Assembly (NCBI GenBank): GCA_014360895.1
Contig: JACIWQ010000006.1
Location: forward strand, 1-53,544
Origin: Thermoflexales bacterium
GTDB taxonomy: Bacteria > Chloroflexota > Anaerolineae > B4-G1 > DUEL01
Direction of reading: 5' to 3'
DNA length: 53,544 nucleotides
Position 1 is the first letter of the stretch; each line of letters starts with the position of its first letter. Under the pieces are notes generated by a model that saw nothing but the letters and a program-made list of their open reading frames with translations, did no database searches and was not told the origin of the DNA. The position numbers and the translations under genes are program-made. This document shows positions 8,229-16,619 of this stretch, piece by piece.

Positions 8229-8257
8229 ATTTTAACCCAATTCATATCTTTCGTCAA
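8229..8257 (-). promoter_or_regulatory. promoter of the rplY operon
   Basis: The minus strand has TTGACG (8252-8257), a 17-bp spacer and TAAAAT (8229-8234), a near-consensus sigma-70 promoter. It is divergent from the yvcK promoter, with 23 bp between the two -35 boxes. Confidence 0.88.
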
Positions 8258-8280
8258 GGCTACAGAACCGGTTAACCCGT

Positions 8281-8309
8281 TTGACAAACCGGCCTGTTTG
8301 TAGTACAAA
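8281..8309 (+). promoter_or_regulatory. promoter of the yvcK-pgk gene chain
   Basis: A perfect TTGACA (8281-8286), a 17-bp spacer and TACAAA (8304-8309). It lies about 48 bp upstream of the yvcK start codon and is the only strong plus-strand promoter I see before gap and pgk. Confidence 0.88.
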
Positions 8310-8356
8310 AGGGGGAAGCCAGAGAGCAGATAGTTTTGGGATACAGGGATTGAACG

Positions 8357-9646
8357 ATGGCTTTGCCGGAACCGGTTCGCTCATCCATCAAATGGCTTCT
8401 ACCCGGCATCGGTGTCAAGCGCTGGCTGTTGATTATGGCGCTGGGCATCGTCCTGATCGGCCTGGGGGCGGGCTTCTTATTCCGGCAATCCCACCTGTTG
8501 ATGGGAATCTATCGGTATCTGTCCCTGGCCTTCCTGCCCCCTTGGGTCCGGAGTCTGCTCTTGATTCTAATCGGCCTGGGGCTGATGACGGCGGGGCTGA
8601 TCGGCCTGAACCGGGCCTTGCTTTCTCCCTTCGTCCGGGACGGCCACGAAGTAGTGGAGGCGCTGTACCGCCACCGGCAGGGCAGTCAGGGGCCCAAAAT
8701 CGTTGCCATCGGCGGGGGGCACGGCCTGGCGACGCTCCTGCGGGGGCTCAAGGCCTACACGTCCAACATCACCGCCATTGTCACCGTCGCCGATGATGGC
8801 GGCAGTTCCGGCCGCCTGCGGCGGGCCCTGGGGGTCCTTCCCCCCGGCGACTTCCGGAACTGCATCGCGGCGCTGGCGGACGATGAAGGGCTCATCACCC
8901 AACTCTTTCAGTACCGCTTCCCTTCGGTGGACGCGGATGCAGGGCTGGACGGCCACAGTTTCGGCAACCTTTTCATCACCGCGATGGCCGAGGTGACCGG
9001 GTCGTTTGAGCGGGCGCTTCTGGAATCCAGCCGCGTCTTGGCGATTCGGGGGGAGGTTCTGCCCAGCACGCTGTGCAGCGTGACCCTGATGGGCGACCTG
9101 CGGGAGGAAATGGCCGAGGCCGGGGTACGGCGGGTGGCAGGGGAATCCACCATCACCCGGACGGGCGGGGCCATTGAACGGGTCTATCTGGAACCCGACA
9201 ACGTACCCGCCTATCCCCCGGCAGTGCGAGCCATTCTGGACGCCGATATGGTGGTCGCAGGGCCCGGCTCCCTGTATACCAGCGTCCTGCCCAACCTGCT
9301 GGTGCGGGAGATTGCCCAGGCCGTCGCGGCCACCCGCGCCGTCCGGGTCTACGTCTGCAACGTGGCGACTCAGCGGGGAGAGACCGACGGCTACACCGTG
9401 GGCGACCACGTGGCCGCGCTGGAGCGGCATGTAGGCCCCGGCCTCTTCCCCATTGTCCTGGCCAACGACAACTTCGCCTATGCCGACCGGCTGCCGCAGG
9501 GGGTGGAGCATCCCGCGCTGGAGGTCCCGGCAGGCGCTCCGTACACCCTCCACACCGCGGACCTGGTGGACCCGGTCCACCCCTGGCGGCACGACAGCGA
9601 GAAACTGGCCCGCGCGCTGATGCGGCTTCTGGAGAAACGCCGGTGA
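8357..9646 (+). CDS. yvcK: YvcK/CofD-family UDP-GlcNAc-binding protein, membrane-anchored form
   Basis: A 429-residue YvcK-type protein (gluconeogenesis factor family), which in other bacteria binds UDP-N-acetylglucosamine and affects carbon use and cell-wall synthesis. The first 100 residues hold two hydrophobic segments (about 23-43 and 70-90). These are absent from the short Bacillus form and suggest membrane anchoring. The core has AIGGGHGLATLL (about 116-127), VADDGGSSGRLR, PPGDFRNC, HSFGNLF and GPGSLYTS, all family signatures. The stop overlaps the GTG start of the next gene, so it is translationally coupled to the downstream MNT gene. It leads the chain that continues to gap and pgk. 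Confidence 0.92.
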   Translation: MALPEPVRSSIKWLLPGIGVKRWLLIMALGIVLIGLGAGFLFRQSHLLMGIYRYLSLAFLPPWVRSLLLILIGLGLMTAGLIGLNRALLSPFVRDGHEVVEALYRHRQGSQGPKIVAIGGGHGLATLLRGLKAYTSNITAIVTVADDGGSSGRLRRALGVLPPGDFRNCIAALADDEGLITQLFQYRFPSVDADAGLDGHSFGNLFITAMAEVTGSFERALLESSRVLAIRGEVLPSTLCSVTLMGDLREEMAEAGVRRVAGESTITRTGGAIERVYLEPDNVPAYPPAVRAILDADMVVAGPGSLYTSVLPNLLVREIAQAVAATRAVRVYVCNVATQRGETDGYTVGDHVAALERHVGPGLFPIVLANDNFAYADRLPQGVEHPALEVPAGAPYTLHTADLVDPVHPWRHDSEKLARALMRLLEKRR

Positions 9647-10101
9647 AGGAAGAGACGCTGGCTCCGGTGGTCAGGGCTCTTTATCATGGCCTGGGTAACC
9701 GCCTGGTGGCGGTGGTTCTTTTTGGCTCCCGGGCGCGAGGCGATGCCAGCCCGGAGAGCGACTGGGACCTGCTGGTTGTTGCCCGGGACTTGCCCCAGAG
9801 GCCGTTCCAGCGACATTTGTTCTTGAAGCGGTTGCTTCCGGCGGAATGGCGGGGGCGGGTGGCGATTCTCGCCAGAACCCCTGAGGAGTTTGAGGCTCGT
9901 TTGCCCGCGCTGTTTCTGGACATTGCACTGGATGGGATTATCCTGTACGACCCACAGGACTATATGGCGAAACGGCTGGCAGAATTGCGTCGCCTGATAC
10001 AGGAGTATGGGTTGCGGCGGGTCCAGAGAGGGCGGGACCTGGTCTGGAACTGGGACCGACCACCGGGTCCAGACTGGTCAGTAGAGTGGGGTGCTGGATG
10101 A
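9643..10101 (+). CDS. MNT-type nucleotidyltransferase (unit 1)
   Basis: A 152-residue minimal nucleotidyltransferase of the pol-beta superfamily. The active-site signature is present: GSRARGD followed by SDWDLL, giving the GS and DxD metal ligands at about residues 28-42. In MNT-HEPN toxin-antitoxin systems this protein usually neutralises the HEPN partner, in some cases by AMP transfer to it. The GTG start at 9643 overlaps the yvcK stop (GTGA), with GGAG upstream. Its own stop overlaps the ATG of the HEPN gene. The tight coupling on both sides ties it to the yvcK transcript. Confidence 0.88.
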   Translation: MKEETLAPVVRALYHGLGNRLVAVVLFGSRARGDASPESDWDLLVVARDLPQRPFQRHLFLKRLLPAEWRGRVAILARTPEEFEARLPALFLDIALDGIILYDPQDYMAKRLAELRRLIQEYGLRRVQRGRDLVWNWDRPPGPDWSVEWGAG

Positions 10102-10547
10102 GAGGCTCGGATAGCGCCCTTTACCGACTCCGGGTTGCCAGGGGGTTCTTGGAAGAGGCGCGCCAGGACCTGTCCTTGAAGCGTTGGCGTTCAGTGATGG
10201 ACAACGCACAACTGGCGGTAGAGAATGCCGCTAAAGCGGTTCTGGCCCTGTTCGGACCGGTAGGACGGACGCACAACCCGGCCCCTCTGCTCCGGCAGGC
10301 TCTGGAGGATTCCCGGCTGTACGGGATTGATGCAGAAAAAGTCCAGCGACTGGCCGAACTGGCTGAATTGTTGGGCTTTGATGTTCACGTGCAGACCGAC
10401 TATGGCGATGAATTCGCCGGGCTAACGCCCTGGGAACTGTTCGACAAGACGGACGCTGCCCAAGCGCTGGAGATGGCGGAGGAGGCTATTGCCCTGGCAC
10501 GAGCAATTGTGGGAGAATGGGAGGCCTCCAAAGGAGGCCAACAGTGA
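10098..10547 (+). CDS. HEPN-domain protein (unit 1)
   Basis: A 149-residue all-helical HEPN protein (PF05168-like), partner of the nucleotidyltransferase just upstream. Features are the N-terminal helix ARGFLEEARQDL, AVENAAKAVLALFG and the C-terminal AAQALEMAEEAIALARAIV. The canonical R-x4-6-H ribonuclease motif is not obvious; the histidine in GRTHNPAPLL lies too close to an Arg. This form may therefore be a binding rather than a cleaving HEPN. The ATG at 10098 overlaps the previous stop (ATGA). A GTG at 10086 is an alternative. The stop overlaps the GTG of the next gene. Confidence 0.82.
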   Translation: MRGSDSALYRLRVARGFLEEARQDLSLKRWRSVMDNAQLAVENAAKAVLALFGPVGRTHNPAPLLRQALEDSRLYGIDAEKVQRLAELAELLGFDVHVQTDYGDEFAGLTPWELFDKTDAAQALEMAEEAIALARAIVGEWEASKGGQQ

Positions 10548-10942
10548 GGGCCTGGTCTCCCGAAGAGATCGCCGCGGCGCGGGAGAATTTGCGGCGCCGG
10601 CGGGAAGCCGAGTACCGGGCTCGCGAGGAACGGCGGCAGCAGGCCCTGCGGGACGCCGCCCTCCGGGTCTTCCCCCGGTTCCCCGCCGTCCGGCGGGCCC
10701 ACCTCTTCGGCTCCGTCACCCGTCCCGGGGAGATGGGGCGCCGGTCCGACGTGGATGTAGCGGTGGAGGGGAAACTGAGCGCGGAGGACTACTTCGCTCT
10801 CTGGCGGGCGCTGGAGGAGGCCACCGGGCAGCCGGTAGACCTGGTGGAACTGACCGATGATGTCCCCTTCGCCCGTCGGGTGCGGGAGTCTGGCGAGGTC
10901 GTCTATGAACGGCGAACTCCGGACGCTGAAGGCAGAGATTGA
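10544..10942 (+). CDS. MNT-type nucleotidyltransferase (unit 2)
   Basis: A 132-residue nucleotidyltransferase. An Arg/Glu-rich helical leader (RRRREAEYRAREERRQQ) precedes the pol-beta core with LFGSVTRPGEMGRRSDVDV, which contains GS and DVD. The GTG at 10544 is preceded by AAAGGAGG, and its GTGA overlaps the HEPN-1 stop. It overlaps the next gene by 38 bp. Together with the downstream HepT-like gene it forms a second toxin-antitoxin-like pair in the same transcript. Confidence 0.85.
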   Translation: MRAWSPEEIAAARENLRRRREAEYRAREERRQQALRDAALRVFPRFPAVRRAHLFGSVTRPGEMGRRSDVDVAVEGKLSAEDYFALWRALEEATGQPVDLVELTDDVPFARRVRESGEVVYERRTPDAEGRD

Positions 10943-11387
10943 GGCCGACCTGGAGGCCATCGCGGAAATCTACGCCGCGCTGGACCGGTACAGCAACCGG
11001 TTGGATACTGAGGCCGGACAGATTGCGGCGGCGTACTACCTGCATAACCTCTACAACGCCTTTGAGAACATCTTCCGGCGGATAGCGAAGACGTTCGGGA
11101 ACGCTATCGCCGACGAGTCCGGCCGGTATGCCGATCTTCTGCGGCGGATGCGGCTGGAGATTCCCGGCGTGCGCCCCCGCCTGGTCAGCGCAACAGCTTA
11201 CGATGGTCTGGATGAACTGCGTCGCTTCCGGCACATCTTCCGAAGCGCCTACCGGGTGGAACTGGACGCAGACCGCCTGGCGCTGGTCCTGCGCAAAGCT
11301 CAGACGTTGCGAGAAATCTACCGCGCGGAGATGGAACAGTTTCTGTCCTTCTTGGACGGACTGCTCTCCGCCGACAGGTTACCATAA
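10905..11387 (+). CDS. HepT-like HEPN protein (unit 2), catalytic His apparently replaced
   Basis: A 160-residue helical protein of the HepT-like type. The C-terminal third contains LRRFRHIFRSAYRVELD. As I remember the family, the corresponding segment reads FRHxxRHxY, in which Arg-x4-His forms the ribonuclease site. Here the His is Ser while the Tyr that can be AMPylated remains. If so, the protein would lack HEPN nuclease activity. The start at 10905 has GAGG upstream and lies inside the end of the nucleotidyltransferase gene. It ends 36 bp before gap. Confidence 0.75.
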   Translation: MNGELRTLKAEIEADLEAIAEIYAALDRYSNRLDTEAGQIAAAYYLHNLYNAFENIFRRIAKTFGNAIADESGRYADLLRRMRLEIPGVRPRLVSATAYDGLDELRRFRHIFRSAYRVELDADRLALVLRKAQTLREIYRAEMEQFLSFLDGLLSADRLP

Positions 11388-12431
<1,044 letters not shown>

Positions 12432-12436
12432 CGATG

Positions 12437-12471
12437 TAGGTGACCGTCACCTCAAAGGTGACGGTCACCTA
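12437..12471. repeat. perfect 16-bp palindrome made of nested GGTGAC/GTCACC dyads
   Basis: Arms 12437-12452 and 12456-12471 are perfectly complementary around CAA. Each arm itself contains the dyad GGTGAC-N-GTCACC. It fills the spacer between gap and the MNT-HEPN fusion gene. There is no T-run, so it is not a standard terminator. It could be an operator, an RNA-processing hairpin or a dispersed palindromic element. Confidence 0.85.
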
Positions 12472-12481
12472 AACTGATACG

Positions 12482-13291
12482 ATGAGCACTCCCTGGCCCC
12501 CTGTCCGGGTGAACGGCACCGAACTGCAGGCCACCAGCGAGGCCCATTACCGCAAACTGCTGGCCCTGCAGCGCTTTGTGGACCGAGTGCTCTCCAGCCC
12601 GGTCCGGCCCTACGTCGCAAAAGTTGTCCTTTTTGGAAGCGTCGCTACAGGGGACCCTCATCCCGATAGCGATGTGGACATCCTGCTGGTGGGGACTGAG
12701 CGCATCCGGGACATAGAGTTCCACAGTAGCGAGGCCGCCTACAGCGTGCTGCTGGAGACCGGAGAAGTATGCCAGCCTGTCGTATCCAGCATGGGGCGGT
12801 GGCAGGTCGGCGATTCCTGTTTCCTGAGGGAAGTTTCTCAGACCGGAAAGGAAGTTTACACAATGGACGCCGAACAACTGGCGTATCGCACCGCCCAGAA
12901 CCTCTATCTTCTGGCCGGTGAGTACCTTCAGGTGGCCGAGCGCCTCCTGGCGGAAGGCGCGGTCCGGGTGGCGGTGGACGTCGCCTACAATGCCGCCGAG
13001 TTGTGTGCCAAGGCGTTCCTGATGGGCAAGGTGGAGCGCACGCCATCCCGCCACGGCAGCATCGTGCAGAAGTTCAGCGAAATCTACATCCTCAGAGAAC
13101 AGCGCTTCCCTCCTACCCTGGGGCACCGGCTCCATCAAGCCCTGAATTATCGGCATGACGCCCGTTACATTTACGAAGCCATCGTCACCGACGAGATGGC
13201 CCGGGAAGTGCTCACACTGGCTCGCGAAATGCACGAGCATCTGCGGCAGTATCTCTTGGAGGTTGCCGATGAACAAGAAGACCGTCCGTGA
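12482..13291 (+). CDS. fused nucleotidyltransferase-HEPN protein (unit 3)
   Basis: A 269-residue protein combining an N-terminal MNT domain (about residues 25-125; [20 protein letters not shown]) with a C-terminal HEPN domain (about 135-260; [13 protein letters not shown], then [10 protein letters not shown] and a final amphipathic helix). It joins in one chain what units 1 and 2 encode as two genes. It starts 50 bp after gap, right after the palindrome, and overlaps the start of pgk by 23 bp. It is thus lodged between two consecutive glycolytic genes. Whether it acts as a toxin-antitoxin, a regulator or something else is unknown. Confidence 0.88.
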   Translation: MSTPWPPVRVNGTELQATSEAHYRKLLALQRFVDRVLSSPVRPYVAKVVLFGSVATGDPHPDSDVDILLVGTERIRDIEFHSSEAAYSVLLETGEVCQPVVSSMGRWQVGDSCFLREVSQTGKEVYTMDAEQLAYRTAQNLYLLAGEYLQVAERLLAEGAVRVAVDVAYNAAELCAKAFLMGKVERTPSRHGSIVQKFSEIYILREQRFPPTLGHRLHQALNYRHDARYIYEAIVTDEMAREVLTLAREMHEHLRQYLLEVADEQEDRP

Positions 13292-14456
13292 CGTAGATGT
13301 TTCCGGCCAGCGGGTGCTGATGCGGGTGGACTTCAACGTCCCGGTCAAGGAGGGCCGGGTGACCGACGACACCCGCATCCGCGCGTCGCTGCCGACGATT
13401 CAGTACTTGCTGGGACACGGCGCCGCCGTCATCCTGATGTCCCATCTGGGCCGGCCCAAAGGGAAGCCCAACCCCGAATACTCTCTGGCCCCGGTGGCGG
13501 CGCGCCTTTCGGAACTCCTGGGCCGCCCGGTCCGCCAACTGAGCGATTGCGTCGGCCCCGAGGTGGAGGCGGCCTGCGCGGCGCTCCAGCCCGGCAATGT
13601 GGTCCTTCTGGAAAATCTCCGCTTCCATCCCGAAGAGGAGGCCAACGACCCGGCCTTCGCCGCGAGACTCGCGGCCCTGGGCGACTTGTATGTCAACGAT
13701 GCCTTCGGGACGGCCCACCGGGCCCACGCGTCCACCGAAGGGGTGGCGCGGGTCGTCCGGGAGCGGGGCGGTGAGGCCGTGGCCGGCTTTCTGATGGAAA
13801 AGGAACTGGAATTCCTGGGGCGGGCGGTGGAGGAGCCCCAGCGGCCCTTTGTCGCCATCCTGGGCGGCGCCAAAATCTCCGATAAAATCGGGGTGATAGA
13901 GCGGTTGCTGGAGAAATGTGACCGCCTGCTCATCGGCGGCGGGATGGCCAACACCTTCTTCAAGGCCATGGGCTTTGAGATGGGGGACTCGCTGGTGGAG
14001 ACGGAGGCAGTGGAGACGGCCCGGTCGCTCCTGGAGCGGGGCAAAAGCCGCCTGGTCCTGCCGGTGGATGTGGTCATCGCCGACGCTTTTGACAACGAGG
14101 CGCAGACCCGCGTCGTGGCCCCCAATGAAGTGCCGCCAGGCTGGCGGGTGCTGGATGTGGGGCCCAAGACCATCTCCACCTTTGAATCCGCGCTGAGCGG
14201 CGCGCGCACCGTCCTCTGGAACGGCCCGCTGGGCGTCTTTGAGATGCCGCGCTTCGCCCAGGGGACCTTCGCGCTGGCGAAGGTACTGGCGGACCTGGGG
14301 GCGGTCACCATTGTCGGCGGCGGGGATTCGGCGGCGGCCGTCCAGCAGAGCGGCCTGGCCGACCGCTTCAGCCACATCTCCACCGGCGGCGGGGCCAGCC
14401 TGGAGTTTCTGGAGGGGCGGACGCTCCCCGGCGTGGCCGTACTGAGCGACCGTTAG
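13269..14456 (+). CDS. pgk: phosphoglycerate kinase
   Basis: A 395-residue enzyme interconverting 1,3-bisphosphoglycerate plus ADP with 3-phosphoglycerate plus ATP. Motifs are MRVDFNVP near residue 18, HLGRPKG, the ADP-binding [10 protein letters not shown], and the C-terminal GGGDSAAA with [13 protein letters not shown]. The ATG at 13269 is preceded by GGAGG. The gene lies inside the last 23 bases of the MNT-HEPN gene, so it is translationally coupled to it. A terminator follows 12 bp after the stop, ending the yvcK-pgk chain. Confidence 0.96.
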   Translation: MNKKTVRDVDVSGQRVLMRVDFNVPVKEGRVTDDTRIRASLPTIQYLLGHGAAVILMSHLGRPKGKPNPEYSLAPVAARLSELLGRPVRQLSDCVGPEVEAACAALQPGNVVLLENLRFHPEEEANDPAFAARLAALGDLYVNDAFGTAHRAHASTEGVARVVRERGGEAVAGFLMEKELEFLGRAVEEPQRPFVAILGGAKISDKIGVIERLLEKCDRLLIGGGMANTFFKAMGFEMGDSLVETEAVETARSLLERGKSRLVLPVDVVIADAFDNEAQTRVVAPNEVPPGWRVLDVGPKTISTFESALSGARTVLWNGPLGVFEMPRFAQGTFALAKVLADLGAVTIVGGGDSAAAVQQSGLADRFSHISTGGGASLEFLEGRTLPGVAVLSDR

Positions 14457-14467
14457 GTCAAAGACCC

Positions 14468-14512
14468 GGGGGCATTGCGGGGAGTTCGCCGCCGCAATGC
14501 TCCCCGTTCTTT
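14468..14512 (+). terminator. terminator after pgk
   Basis: A GGGGGCATTGCGG arm pairs with CCGCAATGC-CCCC (one bulged T) and is followed by TTCTTT. The end of the T-stretch overlaps the -35 box of the tRNA promoter. Confidence 0.7.
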
Positions 14513-14539
14513 GCCATCTCGCCGAAAATGGGTTATAAT
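14511..14539 (+). promoter_or_regulatory. promoter of tRNA-Arg
   Basis: TTGCCA (14511-14516), a 17-bp spacer and a perfect TATAAT (14534-14539). The predicted start is around 14546, a few bases before the mature tRNA 5' end. Confidence 0.9.
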
Positions 14540-14549
14540 TCAAGAGCCT

Positions 14550-14623
14550 GCCCCTGTAGCTCAGAAGGATAGAGCAGGAACCTCCTAAGTTCTTGGCCGC
14601 GCGTTCGAGTCGCGCCAGGGGCA
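14550..14623 (+). tRNA. tRNA-Arg (anticodon CCT)
   Basis: A full cloverleaf can be drawn by hand. The acceptor stem is GCCCCTG/CAGGGGC, the D-stem GCTC/GAGC, the anticodon stem GGAAC/GTTCT with loop CTCCTAA (anticodon CCT at 14584-14586), and there is a 5-nt variable loop. The T-stem is GCGCG/CGCGC with loop TTCGAGT, and the discriminator is A. CC but not CCA follows the discriminator, so the terminal A is probably added after transcription. It reads the AGG codon. Confidence 0.95.
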
Positions 14624-14694
14624 CCTTCCCATCCGACCCGGAACGGCCAGGGGGAATCCCCGGCCGTTTTCCGTTCAACCCTTCGGAGTACAGG

Positions 14695-15525
14695 ATGCGC
14701 GTCTTCATCACCGGAAATCGGGGACAACTGGGACGGGCGCTGAACAGAGCACTGGCAGGGGAGACCGTCACCGGGTGCGACCTCCCGGAAGTGGACATCA
14801 CCGACCGGGCCGCCATCCGGGCCGCCATCGCGGCCTGCGCGCCCGAGGTGGTCATCCACGCCGCCGCCTGGACCGACGTGGACGGGTGTGCCCGGGACCC
14901 GGAGCGGGCCTATCGGGTCAACGCCATCGGCACCCAGAACGTCGCTCTGGCCTGCGCGGAGATCGGCGCCGCCATGGTCTACATCAGCACCAACGAGGTC
15001 TTTGATGGCACGGCGACGGAGCCGTATCGGGAGTGGGACCCCCTCCGTCCGATCAATCCCTACGGGCGTTCCAAAGCGGCGGGCGAATGGCTGGTATCCC
15101 ACCTGCTGACTCGCTTCTACATTGTTCGGACGGCCTGGCTCTATGCCTCCGGGGGACGGAACTTCCCCCACCGCATCATCCAGTTGGCCGACGAGCGGGG
15201 CGCCCTGCGCGTCGTGGTGGACGAGGTCAGCAACCCCACCTACGCGCCCGACCTGGCGGCCGCGCTGGCCGCGCTGATTCGCACCGGCGCCTACGGCATC
15301 TATCACCTGACCAATAGCGGCTACTGTTCCCGCTACGAGTTCGCGCGGGCCATCCTCCGCCGGACCGGGCGGGAGCACATTCCCGTAGAGCCGATCTCGC
15401 TGGACCAGTTCCGGCGGGATTCCACTCCGCCGCGCTTTGCGCCGCTGGCCAACACCGCCGCCGCCGCCCTGGGCATCACCCTGCGGCCCTGGGAGGAAGC
15501 ACTGGCAGAGTTTCTGGCTACCTGA
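14695..15525 (+). CDS. rfbD: dTDP-4-dehydrorhamnose reductase-like sugar-nucleotide reductase
   Basis: A 276-residue short-chain dehydrogenase of the RmlD type, which reduces dTDP-4-dehydrorhamnose to dTDP-rhamnose with NAD(P)H. It has the nucleotide-binding FITGNRGQLG near residue 4, the catalytic pair Tyr-x3-Lys in NPYGRSKAAGE, STNEVFDG and RTAWLYA, all typical of the family. No other rhamnose genes are nearby, so a related nucleotide-sugar or cofactor reductase (for example a MAT2B-like role) remains possible. The ATG at 14695 is preceded by GGAG. Confidence 0.85.
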   Translation: MRVFITGNRGQLGRALNRALAGETVTGCDLPEVDITDRAAIRAAIAACAPEVVIHAAAWTDVDGCARDPERAYRVNAIGTQNVALACAEIGAAMVYISTNEVFDGTATEPYREWDPLRPINPYGRSKAAGEWLVSHLLTRFYIVRTAWLYASGGRNFPHRIIQLADERGALRVVVDEVSNPTYAPDLAAALAALIRTGAYGIYHLTNSGYCSRYEFARAILRRTGREHIPVEPISLDQFRRDSTPPRFAPLANTAAAALGITLRPWEEALAEFLAT

Positions 15526-15866
15526 CACTTTTTTCTGCGCTTCCCGAACATCTCTTGGGGATGTTATTGCGAGCCGCGCAGCGGCGAAGCAATCCCCCCG
15601 GATACCCGACCGGAGATCGCTTCGCCCTTCGGGCTCGCGATGACCCGTGGCCGTCATTGCGAGCCGCCCCCTCATTGCACCCGGGGCAGGCTCCGGCGGC
15701 GAAGGGCCTCGGCCCGAGCTTTCGGCCCCGAAGGGCCACGGCCCGAGGGGCCTCGCCCCGTGGGGCCTCAGCCCGAGGGGGCTATTTCGCCCCGGGGTCG
15801 CTTCGCTCCGCTTGCGATGACATTGCTCGCCCGAGGCGCGATCCCCCGACACTATAGGCACTACCC
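15526..15866. repeat. gene-free spacer filled with GC-rich dispersed and tandem repeats
   Basis: No gene is seen in this 341-bp spacer. It contains several copies of a palindromic element of the form (GTC)ATTGCGAGC...GAAGCAATC: around 15564-15596, 15615-15645 (inverse orientation), 15653-15665 and 15795-15826. Between 15703 and 15782 short units such as GGCCCGAGGGGCC are repeated. Similar partial copies occur near 16510 and 46098. Elements of this form are common between genes in many bacteria; their function is unknown. Confidence 0.75.
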
Positions 15867-16478
15867 ATGCTGGCAGAAATGGGAAAGTGGCTGATCGCTC
15901 TGATAGCGGGCTACCTCCTGGGCTCCATCCCGGTGGGGTTTCTGGTCGTCCGGCTCTCCCGGGGAGTGGACGTGCGGCGGGTCGGGAGCGGGCGGACGGG
16001 CGGGACCAACGTCCTGCGGGCGGCCGGCTGGGGAGCCGCCGTCGCCACCGGCCTGGGCGACGCGCTGAAGGGCGCGGCCGCCGTCTATCTGGCGCGGGCG
16101 CTGAATGGGCCGCCGCTGATGCAGGCGCTGGCCGGCTTCGCCGCCGTGGTGGGCCACAACTACTCCTGCTTCCTGCGCCTGCGGGGCGGAGCTGGAACAG
16201 CGACCTCCGTCGGTGGGGCCATCGCCCTCTGGCCCATCGGAGGCCTGCTGGCGGTCCCGGCCCTGCTGGCGGCCGCCTTCCTCTCCCGACACGCGTCCGT
16301 CGGCTCCATCTCCGTCGCCCTGTTCCTCCCGCTGGCCTTCGCGGTGGGAGCCATTCTGGGCACCGTTCCCTGGGCATACGAGACCCATGCGCTGCTGACC
16401 TCCGCTCTGACCCTCTGGGCTCTACGTCCCAACATCCGCCGCCTGGCGCGCGGCGAGGAGCGGCGAATCCCGAAATAG
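15867..16478 (+). CDS. plsY: glycerol-3-phosphate acyltransferase PlsY
   Basis: A 203-residue integral membrane enzyme that transfers an acyl group from acyl-phosphate to glycerol 3-phosphate, the first step of phospholipid synthesis. About five membrane segments are visible. Motif 1 reads GSGRTGGTNVLR and motif 2 GHNYSCF, followed by RGGAGTATSVGG. The Gly-Gly-Lys-Gly of classical PlsY is Gly-Gly-Ala-Gly here, and Asn of motif 1 is Arg. I believe this is a lineage variant rather than a defect, because the flanking motif residues are intact. The start at 15867 has no clear ribosome site, and the ATG at 15879 is an alternative. Confidence 0.88.
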   Translation: MLAEMGKWLIALIAGYLLGSIPVGFLVVRLSRGVDVRRVGSGRTGGTNVLRAAGWGAAVATGLGDALKGAAAVYLARALNGPPLMQALAGFAAVVGHNYSCFLRLRGGAGTATSVGGAIALWPIGGLLAVPALLAAAFLSRHASVGSISVALFLPLAFAVGAILGTVPWAYETHALLTSALTLWALRPNIRRLARGEERRIPK

Positions 16479-16571
16479 ACGGCATTGCGCCGACGGGAAA
16501 ACGAAGAAGGTCATCGCGAGCGGAGCGACGCGCCCCCTCGGCGTGGCCCGTCCGCCGGCGACCTGGGGCTC

Positions 16572-16613
16572 TGCGACTTGCGACCTACGACTTGCGACCT
16601 GCGACTTGCGACC
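16572..16613. repeat. six tandem heptads TGCGAC(T/C) in front of mutL
   Basis: Six consecutive 7-bp units (effectively three 14-bp units TGCGACT-TGCGACC, one with a TACGACT variant) end 6 bp before the mutL ATG, where a ribosome-binding site would be expected. Confidence 0.9.
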
Positions 16614-16619
16614 TGGGCC

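Noticed and set aside
13212-16485. Large minus-strand frames opposite pgk, the tRNA, rfbD-like gene and plsY
   Set aside because: They run through a tRNA, a terminator and repeats and have composition typical of non-coding frames.
16572-16613. CRISPR array
   Set aside because: Units are 7 bp and contiguous, with no spacers and no cas genes.
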